Of a stretch of DNA of 64,000 nucleotides, positions 37,311-44,601 are shown one piece after another. A program made the position numbers and the translations under genes. Origin of the DNA: a virus. Positions within the stretch are counted from its first letter, which is position 1; each line of letters begins with the position of its first letter. The notes under the pieces were generated by a model that saw only the letters and a list, made by a program, of their open reading frames with translations, made no database searches and was not told the DNA's origin. The stretch is from the IMG/VR virus record IMGVR_UViG_3300025010_000004, positions 49,295-113,294 of that record. One strand, 5' to 3'.

Positions 37311-37406
37311 TTAGTTAGATTTAGGCTTCCTTGGTTTTCTAGGCTTCTTGGGTGGCTTCATAGGCATCGGAGCCATTCCCGGCATGGGCATTACTACTGG
37401 TGACAT
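37311..37406 (-). CDS. Tiny Met/Pro/Lys-rich protein, 31 aa
   Basis: TAAGGAGGTAAAGA precedes ATG 37406. MSPVVMPMPGMAPMPM is followed by basic Pro/Lys repeats and KSN. Low complexity, but the ribosome site and the 9-base gap to phoH support it. Confidence 0.6.
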   Translation of the reverse strand: MSPVVMPMPGMAPMPMKPPKKPRKPRKPKSN

Positions 37407-37424
37407 TCTTTACCTCCTTAGTAG

Positions 37425-37619
37425 TTACTTCCAAACGTATGAATTGTCGCTAAGTTTTACACACATTTTGTTTTCGTATACAACTCCTACAGCTTCTTTG
37501 TCGCATACAACTGTAGGTTCCTCTGGAAGTAATACCTCCATAACCTCTAGTGTACTGTCTAGAAATGCACAGCTTGGTAGTACAAAGGCAATTAGTAAAA
37601 TAGGTATGTATTTACGCAT
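37425..37619 (-). CDS. Small lipoprotein, 64 aa
   Basis: Signal MRKYIPILLIAFVLPSC with the lipidated Cys at 17, then STLEVMEVLLPEEPTVVCDKEAV and an ending KLSDNSYVWK. AAAGGAAGACT precedes ATG 37619. An Rz1-like role is not supported. Function unknown. Confidence 0.75.
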   Translation of the reverse strand: MRKYIPILLIAFVLPSCAFLDSTLEVMEVLLPEEPTVVCDKEAVGVVYENKMCVKLSDNSYVWK

Positions 37620-37635
37620 AGTCTTCCTTTAAAAT

Positions 37636-37711
37636 TGGAGCCTCCTCCCAGATTCAAACTGGGAACCTACTGATTACAAATCAGTTACTCTTTCAATTGA
37701 GTTAAGGAGGC
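37636..37711 (-). tRNA. tRNA-Thr(UGU)
   Basis: 76 bases with CCA. Acceptor GCCTCCT/AGGAGGC, anticodon arm ACTGA-TTTGTAA-TCAGT (anticodon TGT), T arm CCCAG-TTTGAAT-CTGGG, discriminator T. Canonical cloverleaf. Confidence 0.95.
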
Positions 37712-37715
37712 AATT

Positions 37716-37786
37716 TGGTCAGGTGTGCTGCGTCTAGCAACGGTCTTCCGCTCACAAAGCGGTTGTTCTAGTTGAACTATCACCTG
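37716..37786 (-). tRNA. tRNA-His(GUG), unusual short loops
   Basis: 71 bases with CCA. Acceptor CAGGTGA/ACACCTG (last pair mismatched), D stem GTTC/GAAC with a 5-base loop, anticodon arm CCGC-TTTGTGA-GCGG (anticodon GTG), and T stem GTTGC/GCAGC with a 5-base loop TAGAC in place of the usual seven. The G-1 typical of tRNA-His is not evident. Either an odd but working tRNA or a decaying one. Confidence 0.75.
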
Positions 37787-37792
37787 TTAGTT

Positions 37793-37877
37793 TGGTGGGA
37801 GATACAGAAATCGAATCTGTACGCCTGTCGGCACGACTTTCTAAAAATCGCATGTCTACCTGTTCCATCAATCTCCC
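37793..37877 (-). tRNA. tRNA-Leu(UAG)
   Basis: 85 bases with CCA. Acceptor GGGAGAT/ATCTCCC, anticodon arm CGATT-TTTAGAA-AGTCG (anticodon TAG), long variable arm GCC-GACA-GGC, T arm ACAGA-TTCGATT-TCTGT, discriminator A. Confidence 0.93.
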
Positions 37878-37887
37878 AAATATTAAG

Positions 37888-37959
37888 TAGCGGGTACGGG
37901 AGTCGAACCCGTAAGCAGAAGGTTATGAGCCTTTGCGTTAACCATTACTTACAACCCGC
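37888..37959 (-). tRNA. tRNA-Met(CAU) or Ile-type CAU
   Basis: Anticodon loop CTCATAA on AAGG/CCTT, T arm ACGGG-TTCGACT-CCCGT, acceptor GCGGGT/ACCCGC. If a seventh position is counted, the first pair is T-T, resembling the unpaired 1-72 of initiator tRNAs, but the three GC pairs of an initiator anticodon stem are missing. No CCA encoded. The D arm is weak. Confidence 0.8.
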
Positions 37960-37965
37960 ATAAAA

Positions 37966-38106
37966 TTACTCATCCAACATTACCAACTCTTCACCCAAAA
38001 ACGTCCAAACAGCACCGCATAATCCACACTCCCTAACATCTTGAGAAAACCCGTCAGACGAGCTTAGTGCTACTTTTTTACGTTCTTTGCATCTAGGGCA
38101 CTTCAT
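37966..38106 (-). CDS. Zinc-ribbon protein, 46 aa
   Basis: MKCPRCKERKKVAL and ECGLCGAVWTF form a classic CxxC...CxxC ribbon of about 30 residues. The start at ATG 38106 lacks a strong ribosome site (GGAAAATAAC). First gene after the minus promoter at 38137 and followed by four tRNAs. Confidence 0.7.
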   Translation of the reverse strand: MKCPRCKERKKVALSSSDGFSQDVRECGLCGAVWTFLGEELVMLDE

Positions 38107-38136
38107 GTTATTTTCCTTTTCAATTTAATATGACAC

Positions 38137-38165
38137 ATTATACCACACTTTGTGTAATTTGTCAA
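38137..38165 (-). promoter_or_regulatory. Sigma-70 promoter for the zinc ribbon and four tRNAs
   Basis: Minus strand: TTGACA, 17 bases, TATAAT preceded by AGTGTGG. Confidence 0.85.
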
Positions 38166-38168
38166 GCT

Positions 38169-38888
38169 TTATTTTTTGTTCCAGATACTTTTCTTATTCT
38201 CGTATGCTTCAACGTCAAGGGTCCAATCTTTAATAGTTAACTCATGGTTGTTGAAAGGCAGTTGGAAAGTTTCATTTGCAGGGTACCCTCCCCACTTTTC
38301 GCTAAAGTACTTTCCGTCCATTCCAAAAGTAATACTATTAGCACTATTGTAGCTTTCTGACTTTCTTATAGTGGCCGAACCATAGTGCCAAAACAGCGAC
38401 TGGTTTCCTATAAAGGCCCAATTAATGCCGGACAAATGCACCCTATGGTGGTAGTCGTTATCGCTGTAATACACGAACATATTTGGATCGAACGAGCCTA
38501 CGGTTTCGTAGCACTCTTTAGACATTGCCCAACAGTTCCAACTGTATTCATTTGCTACTGCAAACTGTAGGTTTTTATCCTCGAATTCTTTAACATAATT
38601 TTCTAGAAACCCAGGCTCCATTGTCGTATCAGAACCAACCACTACTACTAGCTCGTAGCCATTACTGAATGCATACTCTAGTATTTTATTCCAAGCGGCA
38701 CTTACTCCATTATGGTCAATACTTCTAAGAGTCGTAATTGTCTCTGTAAGCACTGAGTCAAATATACCAGTATCTTTATCTATGAACACAAGGTGGTCTA
38801 CACTATCTGATTTAGGCCAGCTTTTAATACATTTCTCTAGTAGGTCTGGGTTTGAAAATGCGGATGTAGCCAGTAAGCATTTTTTCAT
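38169..38888 (-). CDS. Glycosyltransferase family 2-like
   Basis: 239 residues: KKCLLATSAFSNPDLLEKCIKSW (first strand-helix), DHNGVSAAWNKILEYAFSNGYELVVVVGSDTTMEPGF with an acidic nucleotide-sugar motif, SYNSANSITFGMD, and FYSDNDYHHRV-type sequence (VYYSDNDYHHRVHLSG) with likely acceptor-site acidic residues. No TM segment. Last gene of the cluster 38.2-42.5 kb with another GT2, radical SAM, methyltransferase and GT4. Sugar and acceptor unknown. Confidence 0.8.
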   Translation of the reverse strand: MKKCLLATSAFSNPDLLEKCIKSWPKSDSVDHLVFIDKDTGIFDSVLTETITTLRSIDHNGVSAAWNKILEYAFSNGYELVVVVGSDTTMEPGFLENYVKEFEDKNLQFAVANEYSWNCWAMSKECYETVGSFDPNMFVYYSDNDYHHRVHLSGINWAFIGNQSLFWHYGSATIRKSESYNSANSITFGMDGKYFSEKWGGYPANETFQLPFNNHELTIKDWTLDVEAYENKKSIWNKK

Positions 38889-38920
38889 ACTAATCCTTTG
38901 CAGGTAACTTTGGTATTAGG

Positions 38921-39640
38921 CTAGAATACTCTAGGGTCGTTCTCATGAGCGCTTAACTCATTTCTTATCTGCTCTTCGGTTATATTATGATGGTGTGCAG
39001 TAAGGCCTTTTTCTAAGTTAGACCTAGACATACGTTCTTTCCTATTTTTAACTCTACGTTCTACTACATAAGAAGGGTCTGCCATCTGCCAGTGACTTCC
39101 TATAAAAGCTGGTTCGTTACTGTCCCACGAGCAGTAATGTTTATCCCCTACCCAACACTCGTGGATACCTAGGCCCCATTTAAAATTAGGCAATCCACCT
39201 TTAATGATATTCGGTTTTTTGTACATTTTGTGAAAGACCCCGTGCCTGCGTTGTTCTTTTATAGGCAGGCTAGGGTTAAGATCAGTTTCTGTATGGTGCC
39301 TAAAAACATCGTACAGCTTAGTAAAGTAAACATCCTTTGTCCCGTCTAAGAGTTGGTAGTCAAGGATAAATTCATCTGCATCGACGAGGAACACAAAATC
39401 TGCAGATGAATTTTGGTAGGCTTGGTTTAGAATATCCGTCTTTATAATATCATCCATTCCCGATGGAAATGAAAAGGAGCGAATTCTAGTATTAGGATAG
39501 CCCTCTACTATTCTTTTGGTATCGTCGGTAGTATCGGCATCTAAATACACAGTGATTAAGTCTATGTCTTTGTAGTGGTTTAAGAAGAATGGCATAAGAA
39601 ATTGTTCGTTATAAGCCATAACAATTAATTCAGTGGTCAT
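38921..39640 (-). CDS. Glycosyltransferase, GT2-like (DxD type)
   Basis: 239 residues. ELIVMAYNEQFLMPFFLNHYKDIDLITVYLDADTTDDTKRIVEGYP is a GT-A nucleotide-binding start. SADFVFLVDADEFI is the DxD-type motif. HGVFHKMYKKPNIIKGG and IGSHWQMADPSYVVERR follow, as in proteins that use a His-rich active site. Its start overlaps the stop of the radical SAM gene by one base, so it is coupled. Acceptor unknown. Confidence 0.85.
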   Translation of the reverse strand: MTTELIVMAYNEQFLMPFFLNHYKDIDLITVYLDADTTDDTKRIVEGYPNTRIRSFSFPSGMDDIIKTDILNQAYQNSSADFVFLVDADEFILDYQLLDGTKDVYFTKLYDVFRHHTETDLNPSLPIKEQRRHGVFHKMYKKPNIIKGGLPNFKWGLGIHECWVGDKHYCSWDSNEPAFIGSHWQMADPSYVVERRVKNRKERMSRSNLEKGLTAHHHNITEEQIRNELSAHENDPRVF

Positions 39641-40527
39641 TATAGTAGCTCTCCCACAAACCCTCTACCTTCTCCGCAGTTTTCGTCATCGGCTATGTCG
39701 CCTCTATAGTTACCTGGATACCAGCTTTTAATATTTTCTGCTAATTCTTCTTTAGTAAACTTATGGTCAAATATTTCTACGTCTGAGTCGTCAACCTTCT
39801 TAAGCCCAGCTTCCCTAAACTTAGCTAGAAGTAGCGGAGTAAACTTCTCAGTCTTATTTTTAATGAACTCCCTCTGCATTGGTATAGCCATACCACAGTT
39901 ACCACAAAGCGCGCTAACTTGGTCTTGAAAGTCGTATGGAGTTTTGTCCCACCACCCATCCACAACAGGCCAAGCGTTAGCCCCGCCGTTTAGTATTAAA
40001 TCCTGGCTGGCTGCGACTTCGCAGAAGTAACTCCCATGTTCATTGATGGTAGGGCACCAACTTTTCTGTACCCAGCACTGATTTAGGAGTTGGTCCTTTA
40101 TACGCTTGTCCTCTACTACCTCCGACAAAGCCACAGTAAGAGGTTGGTGCTTGCACACCTCCTTCTGTGCTGGGTCATGTGGGTTGAATGCTACATACGA
40201 AAACGTTTCATTTATAGTTGGGAGATACTCGTTGTATCTAGGCCCTCCAGAAGTCCACAGGTACACCTTATTTCTAGGAAACTTGCTTCTAATTAAAGCG
40301 CACATTTCTATAAAGTTGCTGTGGAGTACTGGTTCGCCTCCAATTATACCTATAAGGTTAGGCCAGTTCTTAAGGGAGTTTAGAGCTTCTTCTATCTTCT
40401 CTAAGCTCATATCTTTTACCTGGTCTGGCCTTAAATGCCTACTGTATCTGGAGCAGTACAAGCAAGCTCTTCCACATTTTGAGGTAACATCTATCTGGCA
40501 TACCCAGGCGTGATAAATAGGATTCAT
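39640..40527 (-). CDS. Radical SAM protein with auxiliary Cys (SPASM-like)
   Basis: CGRACLYC (Cys 18, 22, 25) is the CX3CX2C [4Fe-4S] site, followed by GIIGGEPVLH as SAM-binding GGE. Further Cys at CWVQKSWCPTINEHGSYFCEV and LCGNCG suggest auxiliary clusters, as in SPASM/Twitch enzymes. 295 residues. In the cluster it sits between a GT2 and a methyltransferase, with one-base overlaps. It may modify a sugar, a peptide or a protein; nothing shows which. Confidence 0.87.
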   Translation of the reverse strand: MNPIYHAWVCQIDVTSKCGRACLYCSRYSRHLRPDQVKDMSLEKIEEALNSLKNWPNLIGIIGGEPVLHSNFIEMCALIRSKFPRNKVYLWTSGGPRYNEYLPTINETFSYVAFNPHDPAQKEVCKHQPLTVALSEVVEDKRIKDQLLNQCWVQKSWCPTINEHGSYFCEVAASQDLILNGGANAWPVVDGWWDKTPYDFQDQVSALCGNCGMAIPMQREFIKNKTEKFTPLLLAKFREAGLKKVDDSDVEIFDHKFTKEELAENIKSWYPGNYRGDIADDENCGEGRGFVGELL

Positions 40528-40530
40528 TAG

Positions 40531-41115
40531 TTATTTCCTTAGGAACTCTTTGAATTTATCTACAGATATTAACCTCAAGGCATCTACGCGATTCTCTACT
40601 AGCCACTCCCAAGTAAGCTCTTCGTCCACACTAGGATTGTAAATTTTGTGCTCCTTAGGGAAAAATACTCCAACCCCGTAGTCAGTGTCTACTACGAAAG
40701 ATTCGTACCCATAGCCATAATTTATATCTACAACGGCCTTCCACACAGGACCCGTCCATTCTGAACATGTAGGAGGGACTGTTTGTAGATATTCTGAGTG
40801 TGGACTGCAATCATGCATAACTATTACGCCATTTGAATTAAGAACTTCCAGTGAATTCTGAAAATCCTTAAAAGACTGCTCTCTAGTGTGAAGTCCGTCT
40901 ATAAAAACTATATCAAACTTATCTTTATTGCCTGCGAAGAATTCATCAGAAGTCATTTCATGTGTGACCTCTTCACATTGCTTTACAGGGTCAACTCCTA
41001 CCTTAATTTGTGCATTTACGTTTCTTATAGAGTCGCCTACGTTGACACCTATTTCAAGATAGCTTTTGTAGCCGTACTTATCAATAAGACTATTAATTAT
41101 ATCTATTCTATTCAT
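40531..41115 (-). CDS. Class I SAM-dependent methyltransferase
   Basis: 194 residues: KSYLEIGVNVGDSIRNV is the SAM-binding motif I, FDIVFIDGLHTREQSFKDFQNSLEVLNSNGVIVMHD is motifs II-III with the D-G-H of Methyltransf_24-type sugar or FkbM-like enzymes. It overlaps the GT4 gene by 8 bases. Probable O-methylation of a sugar made by the neighbours; inferred from context. Confidence 0.85.
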   Translation of the reverse strand: MNRIDIINSLIDKYGYKSYLEIGVNVGDSIRNVNAQIKVGVDPVKQCEEVTHEMTSDEFFAGNKDKFDIVFIDGLHTREQSFKDFQNSLEVLNSNGVIVMHDCSPHSEYLQTVPPTCSEWTGPVWKAVVDINYGYGYESFVVDTDYGVGVFFPKEHKIYNPSVDEELTWEWLVENRVDALRLISVDKFKEFLRK

Positions 41116-42451
41116 GCATTCCCTCTATAGCTACAGATTCGTCTTTCATTACTTCCTCAATTACACCTTCGAATTCTTTTGCAGCAAAGTCCCAACTGAA
41201 CTCAGGTTTGTTGGCGAAGGCTATTGCCGACTTCGACCAAGCCTCTCTCTTTTTATCATCCCTAATCATATTCTTCATAGCGTTGGCGAAATCCGTAGGC
41301 TTTACTAGAGGACGTTCAAACGGCCCGTGCATTCCACCTAACCAGTATTTTTCTGCGTTAACTAAGAGGCCATTGCCTTTAACCATATCAGTTATACTAC
41401 CAGCTCCGTCAACTCCTATCTGTGGTAGTCCACAGGCTGCTGATTCTAAGTGGCAAAGTTCAAACCCTCCGCCTATACAAGTAGAAATAAAGCAATCGGA
41501 CATTCTATATATGTCTGCTATCTCTTCGTTAGTAAGACCTTCAGTGGCTCTGTCTGAACTGTTGTTCGTTATGATTACCTTTCCATTAATTCCAAGCCTG
41601 TCTATAAGTTCTGTTAAGTTCCACCCAACATCAACATTTTTGCAACCCAAGACTAGTACTGAGTTTGGGTATTTCCTTACAACCTCTTTGAATGCCTGCA
41701 AGGCTAGAGGCTGCTGTTTACGAACTGAGTTTCTTCCTACGTATGTAAAAACGAACGCATCCTTGTTAATGTTGAATTTGCTTCTGATTTCAGCTTTGCG
41801 TTCAGGTGAACAGGGGTAGTACGTCGATAGATCAACCCCATGATTTATTGTTTTCATACTTGCTAAAGCCCTACTATAGTTGCCTATATGTAGTTTTATA
41901 AACTCCAGTTGCTTATCTACCCAAGCAGTTTCAGTACTTCTAGATTCTATAAGCTGATGCCCTGCCGCTCTAAGTTTGGTTATCTGTCTGACAAACTCGT
42001 TTCGTATAGACACAAACCCAAATTCGTGGATAGGTACTATGTAGTTAAACCCAGCCAACATTTTAAGCCAGTTAATAGGAAGAGGCGCCCCGTCTATAGG
42101 AACATGAGTAACTGCCTTAAAAGTATTTCTGAGTTTGATAGGCACTATGGTATTATCGTTTATAAAAGAGTTCATGTGTACGTCCAACAGAGATATTACA
42201 ACGGCAGGTTTGTACTCTTCTACGATTGATACAAATTTATCTTCTGAATACTGGTCTTCCCCGCTAGTATATATTTTCCAGTTAGGCTCTTGCTTGTAGC
42301 CTTTACCTTCTGGATTTCCTAGCCCTAGTTCAGCTATTTCGTATTTATTAGTGGCGCTAAGTCTGTTCAGCAACTCTAAGGATACTTTTCCAAATCCTGA
42401 GTTAGAGGATACTGAGCAGTCAGAGTGCCATAGAATTTTAAGTTTGGACAT
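41108..42451 (-). CDS. Glycosyltransferase group 1 (GT4)
   Basis: 447 residues of GT-B fold: SNSGFGKVSLELLNRL near the N-terminus, FVFTYVGRNSVRKQQPLALQAFKEVVRKYPNSVLVLGC at the start of the second domain, and IYRMSDCFISTCIGGGFELCHLESAACGLPQIGVDGAGS, the E-x7-E nucleotide-sugar site. It is transcribed first in the cluster. No signal peptide, so cytoplasmic. Donor and acceptor unknown. Confidence 0.9.
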   Translation of the reverse strand: MSKLKILWHSDCSVSSNSGFGKVSLELLNRLSATNKYEIAELGLGNPEGKGYKQEPNWKIYTSGEDQYSEDKFVSIVEEYKPAVVISLLDVHMNSFINDNTIVPIKLRNTFKAVTHVPIDGAPLPINWLKMLAGFNYIVPIHEFGFVSIRNEFVRQITKLRAAGHQLIESRSTETAWVDKQLEFIKLHIGNYSRALASMKTINHGVDLSTYYPCSPERKAEIRSKFNINKDAFVFTYVGRNSVRKQQPLALQAFKEVVRKYPNSVLVLGCKNVDVGWNLTELIDRLGINGKVIITNNSSDRATEGLTNEEIADIYRMSDCFISTCIGGGFELCHLESAACGLPQIGVDGAGSITDMVKGNGLLVNAEKYWLGGMHGPFERPLVKPTDFANAMKNMIRDDKKREAWSKSAIAFANKPEFSWDFAAKEFEGVIEEVMKDESVAIEGMHE

Positions 42452-42517
42452 TAAAAGCTTCCTTCATATAGTTTATATACATCAAAGTGGTGGTAAAATA
42501 TTAAAGTTATTTTCTAA

Positions 42518-42703
42518 TTACTGTGGAGTATACCCGTCTTTTGCCCAGCCTTTACCTTTGAAAACTACAGCTACAGGGCCTACAGTTGGTTCCATGTCGC
42601 TTCCGCAGGTTGGACATTCGTACGTCCTAGGACTATTATATTTTTTATATACGTCAGTTACAACTTCTCCGCATAATTTGCAACTAAAATCAAGCAACGG
42701 CAT
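42518..42703 (-). CDS. FmdB-type zinc ribbon, 61 aa
   Basis: MPLLDFSCKLCGEVV and YECPTCGSDMEPTVGPVAVVFKGKGWAKDGYTPQ match the FmdB/putative regulatory zinc-ribbon pattern, with the typical F-G-GW end. The role in phages is not known. Confidence 0.82.
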   Translation of the reverse strand: MPLLDFSCKLCGEVVTDVYKKYNSPRTYECPTCGSDMEPTVGPVAVVFKGKGWAKDGYTPQ

Positions 42704-42706
42704 TTT

Positions 42707-42928
42707 CTATTTCCCCCTGTTCTTACGTCTTGAATCTTTGGCCATCTTGCGCTTGACCTTGGATTTAGCTTTTTTATTCTGAACCTTCTTCTGTGTAATC
42801 TCAAGCTTCTTTAGTTGAGATTTTTTGTAGGCCAGCAAATCAGCCACAACTTTATCGCGGCGGGATACTGCCTCTTCTATTCTAGCTACCTCGTCTACTG
42901 AAATTGATTCGCCGGGTGAATCTGTCAT
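42707..42928 (-). CDS. Small basic protein, 73 aa
   Basis: ATG 42928 (MTDSPGESISVDEVARIEEAV) follows AAGGAGGATTTAAA. Helical with a very basic end (KKVQNKKAKSKVKRKMAKDSRRKNRGK). First gene after the minus promoter at 42959. Function unknown. Confidence 0.7.
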   Translation of the reverse strand: MTDSPGESISVDEVARIEEAVSRRDKVVADLLAYKKSQLKKLEITQKKVQNKKAKSKVKRKMAKDSRRKNRGK

Positions 42929-42958
42929 TTTAAATCCTCCTTGATTTTTAAATAATGC

Positions 42959-42987
42959 ATTATACCATACTTTGCCCAAAAAGTCAA
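42959..42987 (-). promoter_or_regulatory. Sigma-70 promoter for the glycosylation run
   Basis: Minus strand: TTGACT, 17 bases, TATAAT preceded by AGTATGG. It faces the plus-strand promoters at 43046 and 43198. Confidence 0.82.
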
Positions 42988-43045
42988 GTAAAATATTTCA
43001 ATTTGGAAAAATAAAAAATTATTTTCACTTTCTGAAAGATTTTAC

Positions 43046-43074
43046 TTGACAAATTTCAATTTCTGTGGTATGAT
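43046..43074 (+). promoter_or_regulatory. Sigma-70 promoter upstream of the structural block
   Basis: TTGACA, 17 bases, TATGAT preceded by CTGTGG. The hairpin that follows is base-for-base the one at 6050. Confidence 0.8.
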
Positions 43075-43107
43075 GCATTCATCGAGCCGTTAGGCGAAGA
43101 TGAATGC
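43075..43107 (+). other. Hairpin leader 3 (same as RNA 1)
   Basis: 33 bases identical to the first hairpin at 6050 (GCATTCATC/GATGAATGC with GCC-GTTA-GGC). Downstream TATGCCT words recur (43139-43158), but the second stem is not clear and there is no terminator; this leader could read on into the structural genes. 43108-43197 has no gene. Confidence 0.65.
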
Positions 43108-43197
43108 TAAGAGGTTGTCATGGTGTTGACTTTGACTTATGCCTTTATATGCCTCCCCTACCCCTAAACATTATTTTATACGCCTTTCATTTTTTTC

Positions 43198-43226
43198 TTG
43201 ACTTTTGGTGAAAAGTGTGGTATAAT
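43198..43226 (+). promoter_or_regulatory. Second sigma-70 promoter of the structural block
   Basis: TTGACT, 17 bases, TATAAT preceded by AGTGTGG. Confidence 0.8.
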
Positions 43227-43240
43227 AGGTTTATTTTAAA

Positions 43241-43271
43241 TTAATAAAAAAATAAGATTTTAGGTATATAA
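43241..43271 (+). promoter_or_regulatory. Late-type promoter L2 (TTAATAAAA-N14-GTATATAA)
   Basis: TTAATAAAA at 43241-43249, GTATATAA at 43264-43271, 20 bases before the first structural-block gene. Confidence 0.75.
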
Positions 43272-43290
43272 AAGATATAGGAGAAGTTGA

Positions 43291-43674
43291 ATGAACCTCG
43301 CATCAATGTCCAAACACAGCATAGAACCAGAACAGGTTAGTAGAGACAATTCAGATTTGTGGAGATACAGCACAGTATTGTTCTCCGAGCTTAGGAAAGA
43401 AAAGTATTCCAAGGCCGACCCCGCAGCTTACCTAAAGTACTGTGAGGCAGTTGGCCTAGAGTCGTATTCAGAACCATTTAAAGATATAGATTTGAAACTA
43501 GATATCGAGAAGTTCAAGACCAAGCTTAAAGGAGTAGACCTTGAAGTTTTTACTTTAATGCTTTTAGGAATGAAGCATAGAGAAATTAAAGATATAGTAG
43601 GAATAAGCCAAGCTTCTGTTAGTCTTAGGCTCAAGAGGATAAGATCACTTTTTAAAGATTTCTATTTTGATTAG
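43291..43674 (+). CDS. HTH protein at the head of the packaging genes, 127 aa
   Basis: A C-terminal helix-turn-helix (DLEVFTLMLLGMKHREIKDIVGISQASVSLRLKRIRSLF) like sigma region 4 or LuxR-type HTH follows an acidic helical part. ATAGGAGAAGTTGA precedes ATG 43291. Position just before TerS suggests a transcription regulator of late genes or a DNA-recognition partner in packaging; either is inference. Confidence 0.78.
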   Translation: MNLASMSKHSIEPEQVSRDNSDLWRYSTVLFSELRKEKYSKADPAAYLKYCEAVGLESYSEPFKDIDLKLDIEKFKTKLKGVDLEVFTLMLLGMKHREIKDIVGISQASVSLRLKRIRSLFKDFYFD

Positions 43675-43682
43675 GAGTACTT

Positions 43683-44186
43683 GTGGATTTGTTTGAAGAT
43701 ATACCCAAGATAGACCCTACAGACGTACCTGATGTTGACCGTCGTGTAACTGTACAGGAAAGGCCTAGAGATTGGGAAGCAGAGAAATACGAAGTGGCTG
43801 AGTTGTTGGCCACTAAAGGCATGACACTACAAAGAGTCAGTGAAGTAACTGGTATCCCTATTTCAGCTATAAAGAGATGGAAGACTCAACCTGACTTTAG
43901 AAAGTACGTAAATGATTATGTATTAGAGATAGCAGAAACATTAAAAGCTTACAGGCTTAGTTTATACCTGAGGATGATCGACGCTAGAGTTGAGAAGATT
44001 GAAGAGATGGGAGATTATAGCCTACTGTCTACAAAAGATACTCTAGAAATTCTAGAAGCAATGAGACGGGAAACAGAGAAATCTGAAGATAAAGAACAGA
44101 CTCAGTATCTTAAAACAATAACGGCGCTAATCGACAAATCTCCTAGCACCATAGAAATAACTCATAGAGGAGATAAAAGTGAATAG
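43683..44186 (+). CDS. terS: Small terminase-like protein, 167 aa
   Basis: GTG 43683 follows AGGAGTACTT. Residues 30-80 form a HTH (VAELLATKGMTLQRVSEVTGIPISAIKRWKTQPDFRKY) typical of phBC6A51-type TerS, with long helices behind it (DTLEILEAMRRETEKSED). TerS binds pac or cos DNA. TerL is four genes on. No direct pac site was found. Confidence 0.75.
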   Translation: MDLFEDIPKIDPTDVPDVDRRVTVQERPRDWEAEKYEVAELLATKGMTLQRVSEVTGIPISAIKRWKTQPDFRKYVNDYVLEIAETLKAYRLSLYLRMIDARVEKIEEMGDYSLLSTKDTLEILEAMRRETEKSEDKEQTQYLKTITALIDKSPSTIEITHRGDKSE

Positions 44187-44601
44187 CCTATTTAACAAAA
44201 TTAAAAATATATTTACAGAATCTGTAGAATACCATACCAAGACTCCTTCGGCTGTTTTCAAAGCGTTTATTTCAATGGTGCTAATACAATTTGCAATGCT
44301 AAGTCTAGTATCTATAGGCTGTGGCGTTAAAGACATACCTGTAGCAGAAGGCGTGGTTTCTTCTGCACATTTTTGGTGGGGGCTTCTGGGGTTATTTGGA
44401 GCCTCTGCTTTAGCGTTTGAGAAGTACATCAAAGGCGATAAGTTGATGCTAGTACTAGGATACTTATCCGCTATATTGTCGTTGTCTGTGCTGACATATG
44501 ACTTCGCTGGAAGTCAACCTCCAATCCTAACCGGAGGAATATTGACCGCAACTGCTATTATGTTCCTAGGAGGACTGCTATATGGAAGGCTCAAAGCCTA
44601 A
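44179..44601 (+). CDS. Membrane protein, possible holin, 140 aa
   Basis: GTG 44179 overlaps the TerS end. Four hydrophobic segments can be seen (about 30-48, 62-78, 88-104 and 113-135) around GCGVKDIPVAEG. Topology and placement next to a second TM gene resemble holin pairs, but there is no endolysin in the window. Inner membrane. Confidence 0.6.
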   Translation: MNSLFNKIKNIFTESVEYHTKTPSAVFKAFISMVLIQFAMLSLVSIGCGVKDIPVAEGVVSSAHFWWGLLGLFGASALAFEKYIKGDKLMLVLGYLSAILSLSVLTYDFAGSQPPILTGGILTATAIMFLGGLLYGRLKA

